Both the position numbers and the translations under genes were made by a program. This document shows positions 43,111 through 54,825 of a stretch of 64,000 nt of DNA, piece after piece (the stretch's first letter is position 1; the number at the start of each line of letters is the position of its first letter). Source of the DNA: Paenibacillus sp. FSL R10-2782 (lineage in GTDB: Bacteria > Bacillota > Bacilli > Paenibacillales > Paenibacillaceae); the NCBI RefSeq assembly GCF_038592985.1, contig NZ_CP151951.1, positions 1,727,001-1,791,000 on the forward strand, written 5' to 3'. Under the pieces are notes generated by a model. That model had not been told where the DNA came from. It worked only from the letters and a program-made list of their open reading frames with translations, and did no database searches.

Positions 43111-43165
43111 GACGTCCGGCAGGCGAAATATCATGCCCGCTGGCGTCTTCCCGTCAGCAGGACGG
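43111..43165 (+). other. Two GC-rich hairpins in the dps leader
   Basis: GACGTCCGGCAGGC (43111-43124) pairs with GCCCGCTGGCGTC (43135-43147) with small mismatches. CCGTC/GACGG (43151-43165) forms a second short stem. They lie in an otherwise AT-rich leader between mtnK and dps. No T-run follows on the plus strand; a weak one follows on the minus strand. Confidence 0.5.
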
Positions 43166-43223
43166 TGGATGAAACGTAAACGTTCCTGAATGATCAATTT
43201 GATGAAAAAGGAAGGGATTTATT

Positions 43224-43694
43224 ATGGCTAAAACAACAAGCAACTCGAAAAATACGCAAACGAAATCGGTGGAAGAGCTATTAAACCGCCAGGTCGCTAA
43301 CCTGAATGTACTATATGTGAAGATTCATAACTATCACTGGTATGTGAAAGGCTCCAATTTTTTCACACTCCATGTTAAATTTGAAGAACTTTATAATGAA
43401 ATTACGCTAAAAATGGACGAGATCGCCGAACGCCTTCTGGCGCTGAAAGGTTCCCCTTCCGCAACGCTAAAAGAATATTTGGAGCTGTCCTCCATTCACG
43501 AGGCAAGTGGCAATGAGGATGCACCGAAAATGGTGCAAACGCTGATCGAGGACTTTGCCACTGTCTGTGAGGAATTCCAGGAAGGAATTGAGCTGGCTGA
43601 AAGTACATCTGATCAGCCAACCGCAGATTTGCTGATTGGTTATAAGGCAGATCTGGAGAAACATATGTGGATGCTTCGCTCTTATCTGGGCTAA
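43224..43694 (+). CDS. dps: Dps-family DNA-binding ferritin-like protein
   Basis: A 156-residue Dps-type miniferritin that oxidises and stores iron and protects DNA. The ferroxidase residues lie in NLNVLYVKIHNYHWYVKG and FFTLHVKFEELYNE (His, His, Asp/Glu pattern), followed by MDEIAERLLALKGSP. A Lys/Thr/Ser-rich N-terminal tail (1-15) may help DNA contact. ATG follows AAGGAAGGG. It is monocistronic, with a terminator after it. Confidence 0.94.
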   Translation: MAKTTSNSKNTQTKSVEELLNRQVANLNVLYVKIHNYHWYVKGSNFFTLHVKFEELYNEITLKMDEIAERLLALKGSPSATLKEYLELSSIHEASGNEDAPKMVQTLIEDFATVCEEFQEGIELAESTSDQPTADLLIGYKADLEKHMWMLRSYLG

Positions 43695-43754
43695 TCCCAA
43701 AAAATGATGCTGGAGGCTTAGATGGGTTTTTGTTCTGAAATAAGCGCTACATGT

Positions 43755-43793
43755 AAAAACGCTACTGACGTCAAATTGTCGGTAGCGTTTTTA
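43755..43793 (+). terminator. Terminator after dps
   Basis: AAAAACGCTAC and GTAGCGTTTTT pair, with inner GAC/GTC, followed by a T-run. Confidence 0.88.
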
Positions 43794-44065
43794 TGGATGA
43801 AAAATACAATTTACAGTATTTTAATGCTTTTTCATAGATCAGGATTTTGAAAAATTCGATTCCATTCGCTTATTGGATTTTAGCAAACTCCCAAATGGGA
43901 AGCGATTATGATTGGATATGCGGTATGATGAAGAATTACGCTATAATAAAAATAGGAGGCAGACAATCACGACAACAGTGCTGAGTAGCATGAATATTTT
44001 ATGAAGAAAGTCGCATAACGTGTGTCTATTGGTTGCACCCTTAAAGATATTTATTATAAAATAGC
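43794..44065. other. Gap between dps and suf with an unexplained TATAAT and ribosome site
   Basis: TATAAT at 43942-43947 is closely followed by TAGGAGG at 43953-43959, but the only frame after it is tiny (GTG at 43978, 8 codons). It could be the start of a lost gene. Otherwise the DNA is AT-rich without recognised features. Confidence 0.35.
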
Positions 44066-44103
44066 TTGAGAATCATTGAGAATCAGTTTAGAATGATTAT
44101 AAA
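44066..44103 (+). promoter_or_regulatory. suf promoter with exact 10-bp tandem repeat
   Basis: TTGAGAATCA occurs twice head to tail (44066-44075 and 44076-44085). The second copy supplies a -35 TTGAGA; after 16 bases comes -10 TATAAA (44098-44103). AATCATT and AATGATT nearby also form an inverted pair. The repeat resembles Fur/PerR half-sites in composition; which protein binds is unknown. Confidence 0.6.
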
Positions 44104-44207
44104 TAAATTTTTAAATATTTCGTTTGTTTGAAATCAGGGGGCTCCCCTGTTTGAATATACTTTCTGATTTCGACACCACACTACTAATTTTGGAGGGTAT
44201 TCCGAAT

Positions 44208-44990
44208 ATGGCTACAAACTTTAAAATTGAAGGTCTCAAAGCGACCATTGAAGGCAAGGAAATTCTGAAAGGCATCAACCTCGAAATGAAAGGCGGAGAA
44301 ATCCATGCCATCATGGGTCCTAACGGAACGGGTAAAAGTACATTGGCTTCTGCTTTGATGGGGCATCCCAAATATGAAGTCACAGATGGCCAAGTAACTT
44401 TGGACGGAGAAGACGTTCTAGACATGGAAGTGGATGAGCGCGCACGTGCGGGATTGTTCCTGGCTATGCAATATCCGAGTGAAATTGCAGGGGTAACCAA
44501 CTCCGACTTTTTGCGAAGTGCAATTAACGCACGCCGTGAAGAAGGACAGGAAATTTCCCTGATTAAATTTATCCGCCAAATGGAAAGCAAAATGAAGGAA
44601 CTTGAAATGAATCCTGAGTTTGCTCACCGTTACCTAAATGAAGGTTTCTCCGGTGGTGAGAAAAAACGGAATGAAATTTTGCAAATGATGATGATCGATC
44701 CGAAAATCGTCATTCTTGACGAAATCGACTCTGGTTTGGATATTGACGCTTTGAGAATCGTGGCTAGTGGTGTCAATGCTATGCGTTCCGAAGAGCGCGG
44801 TTTCCTCATCATTACTCACTACCAGCGTCTGTTGAATTACGTCAAGCCAGATTTCGTACATGTCATGATGCAAGGACGTATCGTTAAATCCGGTGGACCT
44901 GAGCTGGCTGAGCGTCTGGAAGCGGACGGTTACGACTGGATCAAGGAAGAACTGGGTATCGTTGATGAAACTGTAGGACAAGAGGCGTAA
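44208..44990 (+). CDS. sufC: SUF Fe-S assembly ATPase SufC
   Basis: A 260-residue ABC-type ATPase of the SufBC2D scaffold. Walker A GPNGTGKST, signature FSGGEKKR, Walker B KIVILDEIDSGLD and switch His in IITHYQRLL are all present. ATG at 44208 follows TGGAGGG; the frame is open further upstream but without a site. It is first of the sufCDSUB operon, the usual Firmicute order. Confidence 0.97.
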   Translation: MATNFKIEGLKATIEGKEILKGINLEMKGGEIHAIMGPNGTGKSTLASALMGHPKYEVTDGQVTLDGEDVLDMEVDERARAGLFLAMQYPSEIAGVTNSDFLRSAINARREEGQEISLIKFIRQMESKMKELEMNPEFAHRYLNEGFSGGEKKRNEILQMMMIDPKIVILDEIDSGLDIDALRIVASGVNAMRSEERGFLIITHYQRLLNYVKPDFVHVMMQGRIVKSGGPELAERLEADGYDWIKEELGIVDETVGQEA

Positions 44991-45013
44991 GCCGGAAGCG
45001 AGGAGGAAAACTA

Positions 45014-47947
<2,934 letters not shown>

Positions 47948-47980
47948 TAATTTTACTAGAATAGAGGAGGTTTGAGAAAC

Positions 47981-49378
47981 ATGGCCAAAAAAGCACCGGA
48001 AATGGAAGAGTATAAATATGGCTTTCGTGACGAGCACAAATCCATTTTCCAAACAGGTAAGGGTCTCACTCCGGAAATCGTAAAGGAAATCTCCAAAATT
48101 AAGGATGAGCCAGAATGGATGCTGGAATTCCGTCTGAAAGCACTAAAACAGTTTGAAAAAATGCCTATGCCCAACTGGGGCGGGGACATGAATGAGCTGG
48201 ATTTCAACGATATCCAGTATTATGTAAGACCTTCCGAGAAGCAAGGGAAAACGTGGGAAGAGGTTCCTACAGAAATTAAGGAAACCTTTGATAAACTGGG
48301 GATTCCTGAAGCGGAGCAAAAGTTTCTGGCTGGTGTATCCGCACAGTATGAATCCGAGGTTGTTTACCATAGCATGCAAAAGGAGCTGGAAGATCAGGGC
48401 GTTATTTTCATGGACACCGATACGGCGCTGCGTGAGCATCCTGAAATTCTGAAAGAGTATTTTGCGACAGTTGTGCCTCCTGCGGACAACAAGTTTGCAG
48501 CACTAAACAGTGCGGTATGGTCAGGCGGAAGCTTTATCTATGTACCGAAGGGTGTAAAATGTGAAGTTCCATTGCAGGCTTACTTCCGTATTAACTCGGA
48601 AAATATGGGACAATTCGAGCGTACGCTCATTATTGCCGACGAAGACAGCTTCGTGCATTATGTAGAAGGCTGTACGGCTCCGATTTATAGCACGAACTCG
48701 CTGCATAGCGCCGTGGTGGAAATCATTTGTAAGAAAAACGCGCGTGTTCGTTACACAACGATCCAAAACTGGGCGCCAAACATCTACAATCTGGTGACCA
48801 AACGTGCGGTTGCAGAAGAAAATGCAACGATGGAATGGGTCGATGGTAACATCGGTTCCAAGCTGACGATGAAATATCCGGCGGTTGTACTGAAAGGCCG
48901 TGGAGCTAAAGGTATGGTCTTGTCCATTGCAGTTGCAGGCAAGGGCCAGCATCAGGATGCAGGGGCGAAAATGATCCACTTGGCACCTGATACGACATCG
49001 ACGATTGTATCCAAGTCTATCAGTAAGCATGGCGGTAAAGTAACGTATCGCGGACTGGCTTCATTCGGTCGTCAGGCTCAAGGGGCAAAATCGAATATCA
49101 AGTGTGATACGTTGATTTTGGATAATCAATCGACCTCGGATACAATTCCTTATAATGAAATCATGAACGACGATATTACGCTGGAGCACGAAGCAACGGT
49201 TTCCAAGGTATCGGAGGATCAGTTGTTCTATCTTATGAGTCGTGGCCTGACCGAAGCGGAAGCGACACAAATGATCGTTATGGGCTTTATCGAGCCGTTC
49301 ACCAAAGAACTGCCGATGGAGTACGCGGTCGAGATGAATCGTTTGATCAAGTTTGAAATGGAAGGTTCCATAGGATAA
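47981..49378 (+). CDS. sufB: SUF scaffold protein SufB
   Basis: A 465-residue SufB, the main Fe-S scaffold. Typical stretches are [60 protein letters not shown] and [17 protein letters not shown] (in parts). ATG at 47981 is chosen because AGAGGAGG is 10 bases upstream; TTG at 47972 abuts it. It is last in the operon, before a strong terminator. Confidence 0.97.
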   Translation: MAKKAPEMEEYKYGFRDEHKSIFQTGKGLTPEIVKEISKIKDEPEWMLEFRLKALKQFEKMPMPNWGGDMNELDFNDIQYYVRPSEKQGKTWEEVPTEIKETFDKLGIPEAEQKFLAGVSAQYESEVVYHSMQKELEDQGVIFMDTDTALREHPEILKEYFATVVPPADNKFAALNSAVWSGGSFIYVPKGVKCEVPLQAYFRINSENMGQFERTLIIADEDSFVHYVEGCTAPIYSTNSLHSAVVEIICKKNARVRYTTIQNWAPNIYNLVTKRAVAEENATMEWVDGNIGSKLTMKYPAVVLKGRGAKGMVLSIAVAGKGQHQDAGAKMIHLAPDTTSTIVSKSISKHGGKVTYRGLASFGRQAQGAKSNIKCDTLILDNQSTSDTIPYNEIMNDDITLEHEATVSKVSEDQLFYLMSRGLTEAEATQMIVMGFIEPFTKELPMEYAVEMNRLIKFEMEGSIG

Positions 49379-49452
49379 TTCTCGCTTTACGAGGGTTATG
49401 TTGGGGCTGAGCCATGATGCGATGATGTTTATCAGGCGTTTGTCCGTAACAT

Positions 49453-49509
49453 AAAAAGAGACTGTCCTTCGTAGGGAAGAACCTGCGGATCAAGGACAGT
49501 CTCTTTTTA
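49453..49509 (+). terminator. suf operon terminator
   Basis: AAAAAGAGACTGTCCTT and AAGGACAGTCTCTTTTT form a perfect 17-bp stem around a 22-base loop. Confidence 0.93.
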
Positions 49510-49547
49510 TTCGCGTAGTCTGTGTATGAGCAGAACGAGTTCGCAGA

Positions 49548-50612
49548 TTAGGATTCCAGATAAATTTCATCAATGGATACATGTCGCTCTTTGGACAAGT
49601 CTATATACTCATTTTCATTAATTTTCACTAAAGGTCTGAAATAATCGGCAGGATTGTTCAAAATAATCGTTCCCGTCTGACCCGAAGTCAGAAGGACCTG
49701 CTTGTTTATAAAGTTCGGAAGCATATGCCGGATGAAGACTTGGGTGGCTTCTGGGTTCAGATGTCCGAAGCTCATGCTGTGCAGCTCGCGCAGTACGGTG
49801 AGCAGCTCCTGCTTCGTCTGGTACACACGGTTGGAGATCATAGCGCTATATACGTCTGCAACTGCCGTAATACTGGCGAAAGGATGAATATCCTTCTTGA
49901 ACAGTCCGTTCGGGTATCCGCTTCCATCTTCTCTTTCGTGATGCTGCAGGGCGACGATTGCCGAAATCTCATCACTTGTTGAGTTGCGAATGATATCATA
50001 GCCGTAGAGGGAATGTTTTTTCATTTCCTTAAATTCTTCAGGCGTCAGCTTACCAGGTTTATTCAAAATCTCATCCGGTATCATGGACTTGCCTATATCG
50101 TGTAAATATCCGGCTTTACCAGCGGTATAGGCCTCTTCTTCTGTGTATCCAAGCCATGTGGCAATGTAATATGACAGTACACCCACTTGGAGAGAATGAT
50201 TGTACGTATAGTGATCTCCCCGTTCCATGATGAGCAGCAGAGATACGACATCTTTTTGATGAGCCAGCTCTGAAACGAGGGGGCTGAGCAGCTCATCGAC
50301 TCGAGATTCATCAAATTTGCCGGTTGAGGCAGCTTTGAGAAACATGCTTTCAAAGCCATGAATAGTCTGCTCCATGAGGGGAACGGCACGTTTAAGGGAT
50401 TCGGGAGAAGCGGGAACATCGGGGGCAAAGTCAACCGGAATACTCGCTGAACCGGCATCAATGTCGATGTACTCAACACCATGCATGATGAGCTTGGAGA
50501 TATCGTCGTGCTGAAGCTGGGTACCCCGAATCATGACGGGTACACCGTGTTCATTGTATGTATCGGATCTGAGAAGATCTCCTGGCTTGGCATCGGTAAC
50601 GTGAACTCTCAT
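49548..50612 (-). CDS. HD-GYP domain phosphodiesterase, minus-strand copy
   Basis: A 354-residue protein with an N-terminal regulatory part (1-120) and an HD-GYP domain, which usually degrades cyclic-di-GMP. Metal and active-site motifs: NHSLQVGVLSYYIA, YLHDIGKSMIP, KKHSLYGYDII, LQHHEREDGSGYPNGL and ADVYSAM. A C-terminal beta part (TSGQTGTIILNNP) follows. ATG at 50612 has AAGGAGG. A second HD-GYP protein of similar architecture lies at 52387. Confidence 0.94.
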   Translation of the reverse strand: MRVHVTDAKPGDLLRSDTYNEHGVPVMIRGTQLQHDDISKLIMHGVEYIDIDAGSASIPVDFAPDVPASPESLKRAVPLMEQTIHGFESMFLKAASTGKFDESRVDELLSPLVSELAHQKDVVSLLLIMERGDHYTYNHSLQVGVLSYYIATWLGYTEEEAYTAGKAGYLHDIGKSMIPDEILNKPGKLTPEEFKEMKKHSLYGYDIIRNSTSDEISAIVALQHHEREDGSGYPNGLFKKDIHPFASITAVADVYSAMISNRVYQTKQELLTVLRELHSMSFGHLNPEATQVFIRHMLPNFINKQVLLTSGQTGTIILNNPADYFRPLVKINENEYIDLSKERHVSIDEIYLES

Positions 50613-50930
50613 GCGCTTAACCTCCTTATTGTCGTAAATTTGTCGAAAATACGAAGCAAACCTAATATATCAAGAATAATATGGGATGACAACGACTAAT
50701 TCACTATTATTCCTAGCTGTAAAATAGGTCCCAGGAACCCGTCTCTTCTCAGAGGCATACGAGGCATTGTGACTTTGCTTCTCCCGTGTCTGTATCTTGA
50801 GACAACACAGTAGCTAAATTGTCAGTTGTAGCGCCCCCCCCACTGACATGTACCATAATGGGAAATAACATGGTATGCTTAAACATTAGAAGCAACAGAG
50901 TCGATATATAAACTATAGAGGAGGGCGGTT
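50613..50930. other. Divergent intergenic region with a C8 tract in a hairpin loop
   Basis: TGTCAGT (50819-50825) and ACTGACA (50842-50848) are a perfect 7-bp inverted repeat whose loop contains eight consecutive C. The rest holds the promoters of the flanking HD-GYP and nucleotidase genes, but none is clear. Confidence 0.45.
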
Positions 50931-52385
50931 ATGGAGATGACGACGCAGCAAACGTTAACCATTTTGCATACCAATGATATACATAGTCATTTTGGCAGTA
51001 TGCCTTCGATAGCCGCGATGATTAATGAACGGAGATTCACATCAGGAGATGCGCTGCTTGCGCTGGATATGGGAGACCACATGGACCGGATGGCCCCCGA
51101 AACGGAAGGAACGCTGGGTGGGGCAAATGTAGATGTGATCAATCTAACAGGATATGATGCGATTACGATCGGTAACAACGAAGGACTGACGTTTACCCCG
51201 GATATTCTTGCACAAGCCTATGCGGAAATTCACTGCCCGGTCGTATGCGGCAATATGATAGAGAGTGCCACGGGGGTAAGACCATCGTGGATGAAGGAAT
51301 CTCTGATTTTGGACAAAGCAGGGATCAAGGTCGGTTTGCTTGGCGTGACAGCTCCTTTCGGCGAGTTCTATCAATTGCTGGGCTGGGATGCACTCGATCC
51401 GTTTGAGGTATTGGGCGAGCAAATTCCGTCCCTGAGAAAGCAGGTCGATGTTCTGGTTGTGATGTCGCATTTGGGTTTACCTTCGGATAAGAAACTGGCA
51501 TCGCGGTTTCCTGAGATTGACGTGATTCTTGGAGGGCATACCCATCATGTGCTGGAGGAACCGCTGTGGATCGGAAGCACAGCTCTATGTGGGGCTGGCA
51601 AGTATGGAACGCTACTGGGTGAAGTGGCGCTAAGCCGCAACAGTAGTCATGAGCCATTTCGGGTTACGTCAGGCGGCGTAGTTCCTGTAGATCACACACT
51701 GCTGGACGAAAAGGTGGCATCTGCCATTGTACTGCATCGCAGACAGGCAGAGCGTGCCATGGAGAGTACGGTGGCGGTGGCGAATCGGAAGCTGGAGATT
51801 GCGTATGATCGGGAGTCTCCTTTCGGAAATTTGCTGGCACAATCGGTGTCACATTTTACGGGAACCGCGATTTCTCTTGTGAATGCGGGCCAACTGCTTG
51901 GCCCTTTACCTCAAGGTGATATCAGCAAAGGAATGCTGCATTCCTTATGCCCTTCGCCAATTAATACCTGTGTCATGAAGCTGTGGGGAAGAGACATCCG
52001 GCTGGCGCTGGAGCAGTCCTTGCTACCGGAATTTGCGGACAAGAAAATAACGGGATTTGGCTTTAGAGGTAAAGTCCTTGGTACGATGTGTGTGGAAGGT
52101 CTGGAGATTCAATATGATCCGGCACGCGTTCCTTATGATAAAGTGACGGATATACGTGTAGCGGGTCGTTTATTGGAAGAAGATGAGCAATATGCGGTAG
52201 GTACGTTGGATATGTTCACTTTCAGAGCAGGTTATGAAGTGCTTGCGAACGGAACGGAACTCCGATTTATGCTTCCAGAATTTTTGCGGGATTTGATTGA
52301 AATGGAGTTGAAGCGTCCGGGCGCGATGGAAGAGTGTTTTGCAGCTAGGTGGCTTCAGGTATCACAACAATCGGGAGAGGATTAA
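50931..52385 (+). CDS. yunD: Metallophosphatase/5'-nucleotidase (YunD-like)
   Basis: A 484-residue 5'-nucleotidase/UDP-sugar hydrolase family protein. The metallophosphatase motifs are LHTNDIHSHFG, MGDHMDRM, GNNE, VMSHLG and GGHTHH. The C-terminal 5'-nucleotidase domain (about 290-460) follows. No signal peptide is seen, so it is cytoplasmic, unlike secreted relatives. ATG follows GAGGAGGG. It is one base from the start of the following HD-GYP gene, so both are probably one operon. Confidence 0.93.
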   Translation: MEMTTQQTLTILHTNDIHSHFGSMPSIAAMINERRFTSGDALLALDMGDHMDRMAPETEGTLGGANVDVINLTGYDAITIGNNEGLTFTPDILAQAYAEIHCPVVCGNMIESATGVRPSWMKESLILDKAGIKVGLLGVTAPFGEFYQLLGWDALDPFEVLGEQIPSLRKQVDVLVVMSHLGLPSDKKLASRFPEIDVILGGHTHHVLEEPLWIGSTALCGAGKYGTLLGEVALSRNSSHEPFRVTSGGVVPVDHTLLDEKVASAIVLHRRQAERAMESTVAVANRKLEIAYDRESPFGNLLAQSVSHFTGTAISLVNAGQLLGPLPQGDISKGMLHSLCPSPINTCVMKLWGRDIRLALEQSLLPEFADKKITGFGFRGKVLGTMCVEGLEIQYDPARVPYDKVTDIRVAGRLLEEDEQYAVGTLDMFTFRAGYEVLANGTELRFMLPEFLRDLIEMELKRPGAMEECFAARWLQVSQQSGED

Positions 52386-52386
52386 G

Positions 52387-53499
52387 TTGCGACTGGTACC
52401 TGTTACATTATTAAGAGCCGGCATGAAGCTGGGCAAAAAAATATACAATGAAAATGGAATGGTGCTGCTCTCGGAGGGTGTTGAGCTTACTTCGCGGTTG
52501 ATTGAACGTCTAGGTCAAGTCGGAATTGGATATGTATACATTGAGGATGCGGTGACAGAAGATATCGTAATTCCCGAGATGATCCATGAACAGACGAGGA
52601 AGATGGCGCTACAGGAGATCAAGAAGCAGTTTCAGGGTCTGTCATCCTACTCCGTAGATCATAAGCACCAATACTTTGGCAAGTCATTTTATAAGGTGAT
52701 GGAGTCCATTCTGGACGATATCGGAGGCCGTCAGGATGCCGTCATTATGCTGATGGATATCGGGGCGGCAGATCAGGATCTGTATCATCATTCATTGAAT
52801 GTATGTCTGTATTCACTTGTACTGGGAATATCCAACGGATACAATAACAACCAGCTTATGGAGCTGGGCATAGGTTCACTATTGCACGATATTGGTAAAA
52901 TGAAAATTTCACCTCAAGTGCTCTATAAGCCGGGCAAATTGACGGACGAGGAATACGAGCACATGAAAACGCACACGGTGATCGGCTATAAGCTGCTTAA
53001 AGACGAACCGGGGATTCCCCTGCTGTCGGCTCACTGTGCATTACAGCATCATGAACGTATCGACGGCAGCGGATATCCGAATGGCTGGAAAAAGGACCAA
53101 ATCCACGAGTACGCCAAATGGATCGGTCTGGCAGACTCATACGATGCGATGACAGCAAGTCGAATATACAAGCAGCCATTGTTGCCCTATGAAGCAATGG
53201 AGGTGCTCTATGCCGGTGCGGGCACGTTGTATGAGCAACGGATGCTGGAGGCATTCCGCGATTGTGTAGCTATATACCCGCTGGGGCTCTCCGTGATGCT
53301 CAATACGGGGGAAGAAGGGGTTGTGGTACGTATACACTCCAAAATCCCGCAAAGGCCTGTTATTCGCATTGTGAGGGATCGCGATGGACAGGAACTGAAA
53401 GCGCCTTACGATGTGGATCTGTCCGTATCTCTTTCGGTGATGATTACCAACACTCTGGATGCTACGGCTAACCCCCTTGGAGCAATACATGTGGATTAG
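52387..53499 (+). CDS. HD-GYP domain phosphodiesterase, plus-strand copy
   Basis: A 370-residue protein of the same layout as the minus-strand HD-GYP. N-terminal part RLVPVTLLRAGMKLGKKIYN, then motifs HHSLNVCLYSLVLG, LLHDIGKMKIS, MKTHTVIGYKLL, LQHHERIDGSGYPNG and ADSYDAM. The likely start is TTG at 52387, behind GGGAGAGG that overlaps the nucleotidase stop. The final 90 residues form a beta-rich tail (GEEGVVVRIHSKIP) shared with the other copy. Confidence 0.93.
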   Translation: MRLVPVTLLRAGMKLGKKIYNENGMVLLSEGVELTSRLIERLGQVGIGYVYIEDAVTEDIVIPEMIHEQTRKMALQEIKKQFQGLSSYSVDHKHQYFGKSFYKVMESILDDIGGRQDAVIMLMDIGAADQDLYHHSLNVCLYSLVLGISNGYNNNQLMELGIGSLLHDIGKMKISPQVLYKPGKLTDEEYEHMKTHTVIGYKLLKDEPGIPLLSAHCALQHHERIDGSGYPNGWKKDQIHEYAKWIGLADSYDAMTASRIYKQPLLPYEAMEVLYAGAGTLYEQRMLEAFRDCVAIYPLGLSVMLNTGEEGVVVRIHSKIPQRPVIRIVRDRDGQELKAPYDVDLSVSLSVMITNTLDATANPLGAIHVD

Positions 53500-53595
53500 C
53501 AGATGAAGTGGAAGAAATCATGCAGACACTTTACACATCATGATATGATATTCATACGTCTTTTGAGGTTAATAACAGAAATAAGGTGAAAAATA

Positions 53596-54726
53596 ATGAC
53601 AGTTCTACAAAACAACATACTTCCACAAATATCGCCAGCGTATGATCCGTGGGACCCGATTGTCTCTCTGCGTACACATGGCCGTCATTTGCTGACAAGT
53701 GTGGAAATGACCGTGACGCATCTGTGCAATATGCGCTGTGAGCACTGCGCTGTAGGCGACATGCTTGTTATGAAGGAGGCTCCCTTCCTTCCATTAGATA
53801 TGATGCTGAAACGACTGGATGAAGTCGAGCATCTGGAGACGATCAGTATGACAGGCGGAGAACCCGCTTTGCTCGATAAAACGGTGGACGAAGTGATCGT
53901 TCCGCTACTGAAATATGCCAAAGAGCGTGGCATTCGCTCGCAAATCAACTCCAACCTGACCTTGGATATCCGTAGATATGAGAAGATGCTTCCCTATCTG
54001 GATGTCATGCATATATCGTTTAACTATTTGAATGCCGACGATTTTTATGAAGTGGGCTTTGCAAATACCGGACGTCCGACCCCTCGCGCGGGGGCTGTTC
54101 GCCTTTATGAGAAAATGGTGGAAAATGCCCGCAAGCTGAGCGAAATGGGGATGTTCATTTCTGCCGAATCCATGATTAATTACCGCACACACACGAAGCT
54201 GGATGGTATTCATCAATTGATTAATGAAATGGGCTGTCAAAGGCATGAGGTTCATCCGATGTATGCATCGAATTTTGCCTCTGCCTTGCCTGTCCTTTCA
54301 CTTGACGATATGCGCAGCTCTATTCATAAGCTGCTGGATGTGCGTAATCAGGATATGTGGATGCTGTTTGGTACGCTCCCGTTCTTTGCTTGTTCAGATC
54401 GAGAGGAAGACCGCAAGCTGCTTCGCCGACTGCGTCAGGAACCGAATATTACGGTGCGTAATGATCCGGACGGAAGAAACCGCGTAAATGTGAATATGTT
54501 CACGGGCAGCGTATATGTGACGGATTTCGCAGACATTCCGGCTTTCGGAAATATTCAGGAGCGCGGTCTGGACGATATTTTCGGTGAATGGCTGAATGAG
54601 CATCCGTTGAATCAGTCCGTGAACTGTCATTGTGATGCCGCTGCCTGCTGCGGACCGAATCTGCTTGTAGCGGATATGTATTACAAGGGAGTCGATTTTA
54701 AATCCAGAAAAGCATTACAACTATGA
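53596..54726 (+). CDS. yfkAB: Radical SAM/CxCxxxxC protein YfkAB
   Basis: A 376-residue radical SAM enzyme. The SAM-binding 4Fe-4S motif is CNMRCEHCAVG (Cys at about 45, 49, 52), followed by SMTGGEPALL. The C-terminus has CHCDAAACCGPN, the CxCxxxxC motif that names this YfkAB family, probably binding another cluster. The substrate is unknown. ATG follows ATAAGGTG. The stop codon sits exactly at the edge of a palindromic repeat element. Confidence 0.93.
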   Translation: MTVLQNNILPQISPAYDPWDPIVSLRTHGRHLLTSVEMTVTHLCNMRCEHCAVGDMLVMKEAPFLPLDMMLKRLDEVEHLETISMTGGEPALLDKTVDEVIVPLLKYAKERGIRSQINSNLTLDIRRYEKMLPYLDVMHISFNYLNADDFYEVGFANTGRPTPRAGAVRLYEKMVENARKLSEMGMFISAESMINYRTHTKLDGIHQLINEMGCQRHEVHPMYASNFASALPVLSLDDMRSSIHKLLDVRNQDMWMLFGTLPFFACSDREEDRKLLRRLRQEPNITVRNDPDGRNRVNVNMFTGSVYVTDFADIPAFGNIQERGLDDIFGEWLNEHPLNQSVNCHCDAAACCGPNLLVADMYYKGVDFKSRKALQL

Positions 54727-54800
54727 GCATTTTGCATAAATCCAAATTAGCGACTTTCAATCATACCATGGAGCGTTGCAAGTCAAATGATGCAAAATGC
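54726..54800. repeat. Palindromic repeat element, short form (copy B)
   Basis: GCATTTTGCAT (54727-54737) and ATGCAAAATGC (54790-54800) are perfect 11-bp inverted ends. Inner GACTT and AAGTC also pair. The first 21 bases (from 54723) are identical to copy A at 33928-33948, and GAGCGTTG near the right end is shared; B lacks the central arm of A. It fills the gap between yfkAB and the next gene. Confidence 0.8.
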
Positions 54801-54825
54801 AAACTATAGAAATGGGGAGTTCGTA

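Noticed and set aside
42913..43223. Expected S-box (SAM) riboswitch before mtnK
   Set aside because: None of the conserved S-box words (such as the AGAGNGGTGGAGGGA core) occurs on the minus strand here.
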